Assembly (NCBI RefSeq): GCF_002217755.1
Contig: NZ_BCFL01000018.1
Location: 992,001 to 1,056,000 of the forward strand
Direction: 5' to 3'
Origin: Streptomyces hyaluromycini
GTDB taxonomy: Bacteria; Actinomycetota; Actinomycetes; Streptomycetales; Streptomycetaceae
DNA length: 64,000 nucleotides
The translations under genes were made by a program, and so were the position numbers. The notes beneath the pieces are model-generated. The model was not told where the DNA came from. It searched no databases and saw nothing but the letters and a program-made list of their open reading frames with translations. Numbering within the stretch: the stretch's first letter is position 1; each line of letters begins with the position of its first letter. This document shows positions 34,013 through 42,400 of this stretch, piece after piece.

Positions 34013-34900
34013 GTGACTACAGACCAGCCGATGCAGGGCAACAGCACCTCCACCGTTCTCGGCCGCCGACTGGGCGGCGAGCTCATCAAGTTGCGCATCG
34101 CGGCCGGTCTGACACAGACGCATGCCGCCAAGGCGCTCACCGCTTCCACGACGAAGGTCGCGAAAATGGAGCGGGGCTGGGTGCCGGTGCGCGATCCTGA
34201 TATCCGGGCCCTGTGCGAGTTGTACCGAATCCACGACCCCGGCATTGTCGGCGGACTCCTGGAACTGGCGACGGTCGACCGTGAGCGCCGCAAGGCAAAG
34301 GGCTGGTGGGACGACTTCACCATCCCGGGCGTGATGCAGGAGTACGTTGCGCTGGAGAGCGCTGCAACAGTCATCAAGACGTGGCAGCCCGCGTTCGTTC
34401 CCGGTCTCCTCCAAACACCGGACTACGTCCGGGCACTGCGGCAGAGTCCTGCGGCCGCGATGACCAAGAGCCCCGAGCCGGACGACAGGTTCGTCGAGGC
34501 TCGTCTCGCCCGGCAGCGGCGCCTCTACGACGACCCGCCGCTGTCCCTGCGGGTCACGATCTACGAGGCGGTTCTGCGCAACTTTCCCGGCGGCTCCGCG
34601 ACGGCCAAAGGCCAGCTCGAAGAGCTGGTGAAGGCAGCCGACCTACCGAATGTCGCCCTACGCGTCTTCCCTTTTGCCGGCGGCACACACTCGGGCCTCA
34701 ACGGCTCGTTCAACGTCATCTCGTTCGCCGCCCCAGGAGCTATGGACGTCGTCTACGTAGAGGCCCCCTTCGCCCAGCGATGGGTCGAGGGAGGACAGGG
34801 CGCGGCTGCCTACGATGAATTGTTCGAGAAGGTCGCCGCATGCGCGTTGGACGAGCAGGAGTCGGTGTCCTTCCTCCACAAGTTGCGCAAGGAGTTGTAA
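34013..34900 (+). CDS. XRE-family regulator with DUF5753
   Basis: A 295-residue regulator. An N-terminal helix-turn-helix (LGGELIKLRIAAGLTQTHAA, TTKVAKMERG) recognises DNA, and the DUF5753 ligand or partner domain (WQPAFVPGLLQTPDYVRAL onward) fills the rest. In Streptomyces such regulators act with a DUF397 partner and often an RsbW-like ATPase; all three are present here. The GTG start has AGGAGGAGC upstream. Confidence 0.92.
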   Translation: MTTDQPMQGNSTSTVLGRRLGGELIKLRIAAGLTQTHAAKALTASTTKVAKMERGWVPVRDPDIRALCELYRIHDPGIVGGLLELATVDRERRKAKGWWDDFTIPGVMQEYVALESAATVIKTWQPAFVPGLLQTPDYVRALRQSPAAAMTKSPEPDDRFVEARLARQRRLYDDPPLSLRVTIYEAVLRNFPGGSATAKGQLEELVKAADLPNVALRVFPFAGGTHSGLNGSFNVISFAAPGAMDVVYVEAPFAQRWVEGGQGAAAYDELFEKVAACALDEQESVSFLHKLRKEL

Positions 34901-34902
34901 CC

Positions 34903-35088
34903 GTGACCGAACTCGATTACCGCAAGTCCAGCTACAGCGACGATGCGGCCGAATGCGTCGAGATAGCCACCAACATCCCGGCAACCGTCGCCATACGAGA
35001 CTCAAAACGTCCCGCCGGCCCCTCCCTCCGGCTCCTTTCAGCAACCTGGACGACGTTCCAGGCGGCCATCCGAGAAGGCGCGCTGTAG
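34903..35088 (+). CDS. DUF397 protein, partner of the XRE regulator
   Basis: A 61-residue DUF397 protein (YRKSSYSDDAAECVEIA, VAIRDSKRP, then a Trp-containing end). The GTG at 34903 lies two bases after the XRE stop, with AAGGAG inside the end of that gene. DUF397 proteins antagonise or assist their XRE partner in Streptomyces development. It is complete, although an integrase remnant begins right after its stop. Confidence 0.88.
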   Translation: MTELDYRKSSYSDDAAECVEIATNIPATVAIRDSKRPAGPSLRLLSATWTTFQAAIREGAL

Positions 35089-35090
35089 CT

Positions 35091-35729
35091 CCGACGCAGC
35101 CCGCGCCGCTGCACGCGCTGTACGAACTCGTCCTGCGCACCGGCCTCCGCAAAGGCGAACCCCTCGGCCTCCACTGGGAAGGCCTCGACCTCACCACCGG
35201 CACCGCCACCATCCGCCGCTCACTCCAGCGCACCCGCACCGGCGGCCTCACCCACCTGCCCACCAAGACCCGGGCGTCCGAGCGCCGTATCGCGCTTCCG
35301 ACCGAATGCATCCACTCTCTCAAGAAGCACAAGGAACGGCAGGACAGGGAGCGGAGAGAGGCCGGGGTGGGATGGAAGGACAGCGGCCTCGTCTTCACCA
35401 CCCCGACCGGTGGACCTTTCGACCCGGCCAACCTCACCCGCCGCTTCCGCACCTTCCTCAACCGGGCCGGTCTCCGACGCATCCGCTTCCACGACCTGCG
35501 GCACTCGACCGCTACCCTGCTTCTGGAACAGGGCGTCGACCTCGTCGTCATCAAGGAACTCCTCGGCCACGCCCACATCGGCGTCACCGCCACGGTCTAC
35601 GCCCACGTCCGGCTCCGCCTCCAACGTGACGCCATCGATCTTCTCGGCCGTGCCCTCTACGCCCCCGCCACCACCGGCCAGCCCAACGACGGCGACGACC
35701 CGCCACGTTGTGGAGTACCCGTCCGCTGA
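35091..35729 (+). pseudogene. Tyrosine recombinase (phage-type integrase), 5'-truncated
   Basis: About 212 codons encode only the catalytic domain: Arg in LVLRTGLRKGEPLGLHW, HDLRHSTATLL with the H-x-x-R pair, GHAHIG, and the Tyr nucleophile in TVYAHV. No start codon or N-terminal arm-binding domain is present. The frame begins directly after the DUF397 stop, so a deletion or insertion joined them. All catalytic residues survive. It is a relic of an integrative element. Confidence 0.85.
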
Positions 35730-35757
35730 CGTTGCCGTCAACTACTGCCGTCAGACA

Positions 35758-35805
35758 CCCCAGAGGCCCCACCAGAGACAAATCCGGCGGGGCCTCTGGG
35801 GTTTA
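35758..35805. terminator. Strong bidirectional hairpin terminator
   Basis: A perfect 13-bp stem CCCCAGAGGCCCC/GGGGCCTCTGGGG is followed by TTTAT on the plus strand. It lies between the integrase remnant and the convergent SUKH immunity gene and probably ends both. Confidence 0.8.
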
Positions 35806-35848
35806 TGTTGGTGCTAGATATGGACTGCCAGACGTAGCCAGAAAACGA

Positions 35849-36403
35849 CTATCCAACAATCTCGCCACTGACGACATCGTAGAGCCCGGGATCCATCGCA
35901 AGCTGACGCTGGCCGTCCACAAAGAAGGCCCCTCGGCGATAGCACTCATTAAAGACGGAAATCATCTGCTCAACGCTGCCGAATTCAATCTCAGTCGACT
36001 CGCCAATCAGGACACCGGCGACCTTAGCTGACTTCCCGGGCTCCCAAACAGCAGCATAGATATCGCCGCCTGCACCACCCAGCAGGGGAATCCAATGGGA
36101 ACCCAAGGTGGAATCTCCCTCATGATCGCCCATCTGACCGACGGCCTCAGCGAGGGAGAGCGGACTGTACCCCGGGATCAGGTTGACATCGTCTTGAGTC
36201 TGGCCGTCATGGAGCGCCACTCCGTTGCACCAGCCGAACCACGTCGACACCTCATCAGGCACCGGAGAGCCAAGCAAAGACTCCACCTGACCAGGACCAA
36301 CGCCAGGGACAAGCCACCGGACAACCGGCCGGCTCAGATCAGTGAGCCTTGCAACCAACGCGTCGAGTTCTTCCAGCAGCACTGCAGCGCTCCCTTCCGT
36401 CAT
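35849..36403 (-). CDS. SUKH (SMI1/KNR4) family immunity protein
   Basis: A 184-residue protein with the SUKH pattern: PDEVSTWFGWCNGVAL, LIPGYSPLSLAEAV and HWIPLLGGAGGDIYAA, where other members have the W-x-P-x-x-x-x-x-G-D core. SUKH proteins neutralise polymorphic nuclease toxins. Its ATG overlaps the toxin stop as ATGA, the normal toxin-immunity arrangement. The DNA here is more A+T rich than the flanks, like the toxin tip and unlike the RHS core, which suggests the two were acquired together. Confidence 0.85.
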   Translation of the reverse strand: MTEGSAAVLLEELDALVARLTDLSRPVVRWLVPGVGPGQVESLLGSPVPDEVSTWFGWCNGVALHDGQTQDDVNLIPGYSPLSLAEAVGQMGDHEGDSTLGSHWIPLLGGAGGDIYAAVWEPGKSAKVAGVLIGESTEIEFGSVEQMISVFNECYRRGAFFVDGQRQLAMDPGLYDVVSGEIVG

Positions 36404-39400
36404 TGAGTACGGACATAGTACTGGTCTCCGGAGTTGATGCCGTTATCTCGAAGGAACGGCCACAGCGAGTCCCGCCCATGGGACACGTTCTCATTCCGCG
36501 GTATGAGACGAAGCGTAGCGCCAGAGCCACCCTCGACAGTCGATGCGAATGGAAACTCTTCCCATGACATACCGCCCATCAAAGTTCCTGGACGGGGCTG
36601 GCCGGCCTGGGCCGCGTTCCTGTTCGCGCGAATCGCAGCTCGTCCTGTCAATCGCGTAACAATAGGACTCTCGCCATTGGCAAGAGCATTATTGAAATTG
36701 TCCGCAACGCCAGGGTAAGCCGACGAGTCGATCTCGTGAACCGGCAAGGAAGTTGCCGTTCCAGAAGAATCTACTGAGAATACGCGGCAAGCCTCACCTG
36801 TATTGTGGACCAAGATCGGCGTGCCGCCCGCCACAACATAGTACGTGTGGAGGTCGTCGACGGTGAGGTTGTACATGTCGCGGTCGCCAGGGAGTCTGGT
36901 GATGTCGGCGACGTATACGTGGTAGCCGATGGCGGTGCTGAGGGCATGGCCTGTGCGGAGTTGGCCGGCAGGGACCCAGGTGTGGAGGGTGTCGTCCCAG
37001 AAGGGGTGCTTGGCGTTGGTGTGGAGGATCTCCGTGCTTCCGTCGGTGCGCTTGATGCGGAGGTCGACGAGGTCGTAGTCGTGGTTGATGAGTGTGGCGG
37101 CGACCTTTCGGCCGCCCTTGCGTTTGCCGTTTGCCGGGTCGGCGGCCTCGACCTTGTCTCCGGTCTTGATGTCACCGATGGGTTTGGTTTTGCCGTCGGC
37201 CATCAGCACCGGGGTGGAGGGGGTGAAGCTGCAGCCACGCGGGATGCGGATTCTGGTTGCGGCGACTTCGCCCTCGACCTCAGCGCCTGCGCCTCGTGTT
37301 CCGACGAGCATCGCAAGGTCGAAAATCAGCTTTCCGGTGCCTTGGGCGCTTCTGCCATGCGCGTAGTCATCCGCTATTTCCGCGCCGCGCGACGTCGCCG
37401 CCGCTGCGGCGGCTTGGGCCGGGCTGACGCTGTACACCAGCTGGGTGAGCATCGCCATGCAGTCGTCGCCGGACGTGATGCATCGTTTGTCGGTCTGGAG
37501 TTGCTGGATCGGGGTGGTGACGAGCGCGATGCCTGTGGTTTTTACCTCGTGATAGATGGTCTTGCCGACGTCTCCGAGCCAGCCGGAGAGGCCACCGCCG
37601 CCTCCGTGGCCGCTGCCGCTGGTGTTGTCGTCTCCGCCCCCACCGCCGCCACCGCCGCCTGCGTATTCGGGGCAGTTGGGGTTCTGCAGGCTCGGACACA
37701 TGTTGCCTGAACCGCTGTTGCCCGAGATCGGGCCGCCCGCGATGTCGCCAGGGACAAAAAGTCCTGTGGGATCGCTCTTGGTGACGGGGTTGTTGTTGGC
37801 GTAGGCGTAGCCGTTCATCTGGAGGGGATCGGCGATGTCCAGGACGGGGTCTGCGCTGATGAAGTGGCCGGTGTCGGGGTCGTATTCGCGGGCGCCGAGG
37901 TGGGTGAGGCCGGTGGTGGTGTCGTCGGTGCCGCCGAGGTAGCTGCGGTGGGACTGCCAGCGGCCGTCTACGGTGCCGCGGGGAACGCCGAAGGGGTCCG
38001 TCTTCTGGCGTTGGATGGCCTGTCCGGTGGTGAGGCCGATGGCGGCGATGGCGGTGCCCTGCTGGTCGGCGGCGAGCGCGGTCAGGGTGCTGCTCGTCCC
38101 GCCCTCGGTGTGGCGCATCACGGTGGGGGCGCCGGCCTGACTGTAGTAGCGCTGGCAGTAGGCGACGTCGCCGTTGGCGTCGGTGGACAGTTCGGTGTCG
38201 GGCAGGTAGAGGGTGTGGGCGCTGGCTGTGGCGGCGATGATGCGGTTGCCACTGGCGTCGTAGAGGTAGCTGGTCTGGTCGGAGAATGCCCATTGCTGGG
38301 CGGTGTTGCCGTTGCAGGCGGTGATCTGCAGGTCGGTGCCGTCGGCGCTGTTGGCGCCCGGAATGTCAAGGCACTTGCTGGAGCCGCTGTACTTGAGGGT
38401 GCCCGCCGTGACGGTCCACTTCTGGTCGGCCTTGCCGGTGCAGGGAGCCAGGGTGACCGGGGTGCTGTCGGTGGTGGCGCCACCGGTGGGCATGACGCAC
38501 TTGCCGAGTACCGTCAAGGCGCCGGTCTGCGTGTCCAGACGGAAGTTCTGGGCCTTGGTGCCGTTGCAGGTGTAGATCTGCAACGGAGTCTTGTCGGCGG
38601 TACTCGCGCTCTGTAGGTCCAGGCATTTGCCGTCGAGGCCGATGAGCTGGCCGCTGCCGGCCTTGCCGAAGCCGGAGACGGTCTTGACCTTGCCGTCCCA
38701 GGTCCAGTCCAGGGCCTGGGTGTCGCCGCCGTAGGTGCGGGTCTCCGTGTTGCCGGTCTTGTCGTAGGACAGGGCGGCGGCTGTGTCGATGGTTGCGGTG
38801 TCGGTGGTGATGCCGGTCAGGGTGTGCGGCTGGCCACCCGTGTCGTTGCCGTACGCGTAGTCGGTGGTGGTGTCGTCGGTGGCATCGACCTGGCCACCGG
38901 TCACGGTGACGGACGGGTCGTGTTCCGTCAGGCGCTTGCGGTTGCCCAGCGTGTCATAGGTGTACGTCTGCCAGTAGCCGTCATTGGCACTGGTGACGTT
39001 GGTCGCTGTCACCTTGCCGGTCGTGTCCGTGTAGACCGGGGCGGCGATCGTCTGTCCTGACGCGGTGCAGCCCTCGTTGGGTGAGGTCCATGCCTCGTGG
39101 AGCTGGCCGAGTGCGTCGTAGGTGAAGCACTGCCGGTCGGTGGAACCCGCGCCGTCGGTGTCTTTGAGCTGGGTGACGTTGCCAGCGTTGTCGTAGGTGT
39201 AGTAGCGGTCGTTGACGCGGTTGGGGGCAGCGGTTTCCCGGTCGGTGACGGTTCGGTCGAGCTGGCCAGTGTTCTCGTCGAACAGGTTCGTGGTCCATAC
39301 CCGGTTGGGCATCTCGCCGGTGACCGTGCGCAGGACCTCGCCGTAGGGGCTGTAGGTGGTTTCGGCGGTGTACCAGTCCAGGCCGGAGGTGGAGGTCGGC

Positions 39401-42400
39401 AGGCCGTCGGCGTTGTAGCGGGTGATCACCTTTTCCTGGGACAGACCGCCGACGGCCGGGGTCGTGACCGACTGCTGCAGTCCGGTCTTGGTGTAGGTGT
39501 AGGAGTAGGAGTAGGTGGCGTCCAGGCCCGTGGTTGCGGTGGTGGTGAGGCTGAAGGGGATGGTGATGTTCTTCCCCGTGGGCCGGTACTCCGCGTCGTA
39601 GCCGGTGACCGTGGTGGTGATCGGGACGCCGTCGTTGTAGCGGGTCGCCGAGACCTGCTGTCCCTTCGCGCCCGGGATGGTGTCGTAGGTGAACTTTGTC
39701 AGGATTTCGCCCTGGTCATCATCCAGGCGCTGTTCTGTGGTGCGGCCGAGCGCGTCGTAGCCGGTCCACACGGTGATGCCACGATCGTCGGTGGTGGTGA
39801 GCTTGTGGTCCAGGTCGTCGTAGGTCGTGGTGGTGGTACCGGTGTCCGGGTCCACTGCCCGGATCTGGCGGCCGCGGGCGTCGTAGGTCCAGGACCAGGA
39901 GTTGCCCTCGGTGTCGGTTGCCGAGACCCGATCGCCCCGCGGGTCGTAGCCGTACGTGGTGGACGTGTGCGCGGCATGCAACGCGTCGGTGAACTCGTCG
40001 ATGCGTACGGTGCGCTGGAGCACGTCGGTGAAGCTGCGGGTCGCCGGAGAACCCACCGGGGGGACAACGGTGGTGACGTCCTTGTCGTAGGCATAGGTGG
40101 TGCGTTTGACGGTCTTCGGGGTCCCGGCCTCATAGGGAGTGACGGTCACAGGCCGGCTCTGCCCGTCGTAGGTGGTGACCGTGGCGCTGGGAACGTCGAA
40201 GTCCGATTCCAGCTCGAACAGCGTCGTGGACGGTGCGCCGGCGGCGTAGTAGCCGTTGTTGGTGCGGCGGACGGTACCGGCCGCGTTGTAGAGGGTGTCC
40301 GTGACGATACGCCCGCCGCCTACGGCGTCGGTCTGCGACTGACGCGGCCGTCCGAGGCCGTCGTAGAGGGTCACCGCGTGCGCGTAGGTGCCGTCGTCCC
40401 GGAGCGTGGACGTGGAGACAGCGACCGGCTTGCCGACAGTGATGTCGTAGGAGAACGTCTTGGAGGGGTCGTCCGTGGCCGGGTTCTGCGAGGCCGTCCA
40501 CACCGCCGTGGTCCGGCCCAGAGCGTCGTAGGCCTGGGTGACCACATGCTTGTTGGTGTCCTCCGACTTCACTGGGCTGCCACGGCCCGGTTCGACCGTG
40601 ATGGTGGAGGTGAAACCGAGGGTGTTGTTGGTGGCGGTAGTCGAGAACACCTGTCCCGACGAGGGGTTGTAGTCCGTCGTGCCGATGTGGCCCGCAGCGT
40701 CCTCGACCGTCTTGACACGTCCGTAGTCGTCATAGGTGGTCTTGCTCGCACGGATCCAGCCCGTGCCCAGGCCGTCCTGGCCCCAGACGCTGGTGGCCTC
40801 GCCCTTCGTCGGCGCGGTGCCGTAGGACTGGCTGTCGTAGGCGGTGCGGGAGGCGGAGATGACGTCGTCACCAGTTGCGGTGGCGGCCTGGGCGCAGGTA
40901 CCTGCGGTGGTCTTGGTCTGCTCGGTCAGCCCGATCAGCCAGGCGCTGGTGTTGTGCAAGTAGGAGGTCTGAGTGCAAGTGGTTGTTTGGTCGCCGGTCT
41001 TGCCGGTGTCTGCGCGGGTTTCCACCTGGTACGGCAGCCCGTAGGTGTCGTCGTACAGGGTGGTGGTCTTCACCGTTCGCGAAGTGCGGTTGTCGTCGGG
41101 GTTGGTGCCGCTGGCAGGGGTGACCTTGATGCTCTGGTCGACCTGAGTGCGGTACGCCTTCAGGTCGGGCACGTCGGTGCGAGGGCGGGTGGCCAGCAGG
41201 TGCGCCGAGGGAGAGGAGACGGTGCGGGAGGCGACGCTGCCTCCGGTGCCGTCGTCGTTGGCCTGGGTGTAGGTGAGCGACTCCGCCGTCATGCCCTGGA
41301 AGGCGGGCTTGTCCGGGGCGATGGTGGCGCCGGTGGAGTCCTTGACCGTCACCGAGCGGGTGCCACCGCCGGGCAGCGGGTCCCCGTCCATACCGCGGAA
41401 GTACCGGGTCACGCTCTTGCCCCGCACGATCCCGGTCGCGGCGTCGTTCTTCCCGGTCAGGACCGTGACCTGCTCGTAGCCGCGCCACTGGTCGTAGGTG
41501 CGGGTGGTCTTCTTGCTGAACTCGGTCTGGTTCTTCGCCCAGGCGGCCCCGTCAGTGGGGTACTGGTATTCGGTGACCAGGTCGGGGACGCCGTCGACGC
41601 GGGGTTTCTGGGTGATGGAGGTGACGACGTACTTGTTGAACCAGTCGATCGTCTCCTGGTCGGGGTCCGGGCTCCAGTACACCGGGTAGCAGCGGGTCCC
41701 GTTCTCCTCCGGTTTCGGGTGGGCGGAGGTGGCCATGGCGGGGCACGGGTCCGAGTAGTCGACGTCGATCTCACCGCCGTACTCGGTGACCACCCGGCGG
41801 ATCCGCAGCCGGTCGAACGCCGGCCGCGGATCGGATGCCCCCGTGATGACTCGGTTGGGCATGGCCTGGTTGTTGTGGGAGAACTCGACCGCGTTCAGCT
41901 TCTGCGCGGTCCCGTCCACCGCGTAGCCGGTGCGCTGGATCGACTCCAGCCACAGTGGCGGGGCGGTGTCGGTCAGTGTGCGGGGGAAGGTCTGGGTCAG
42001 CAGGTACTTGTCGACCTTCGAGAGTGTCGTGGAGCTCTGGGTGCGCTGCGCGTAGGTGGTCACCGACGACAGTCGCTCGCGGGACCAGAACGTCGGCGCG
42101 CCCACGGAGCAGCGCTTGCCTGCGGCGCCGGAGCAGTACAGGTTGGCCGGGGTGTCGTACCACAGCCGGTATTGGCCGTAGTCCTGTGAGGTGAACGCGT
42201 CGTTGGTGCAGGTCAGGCCGGTCTCGGCCTCGTCGAAGCAACGCTCGTCGACGGTGAACTCCACCCGGGCGATCGGGTCGGCGGTGAACAGGGTGTTCGA
42301 TCGCTGGCCGTAGTCGATGCGCTTCAGGTAGCCGCCGCGGTCGTAGGAGACCGGCGTGGTGTACTTCTCGTTCTCGCCGTAGTAGTTGGACTCCTTGTCC

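Noticed and set aside
39097..42189. 1030-codon plus-strand open frame inside the RHS gene
   Set aside because: Val/Gly/Arg-rich antisense of YD repeats; the minus-strand frame has clear domains over the same bases.
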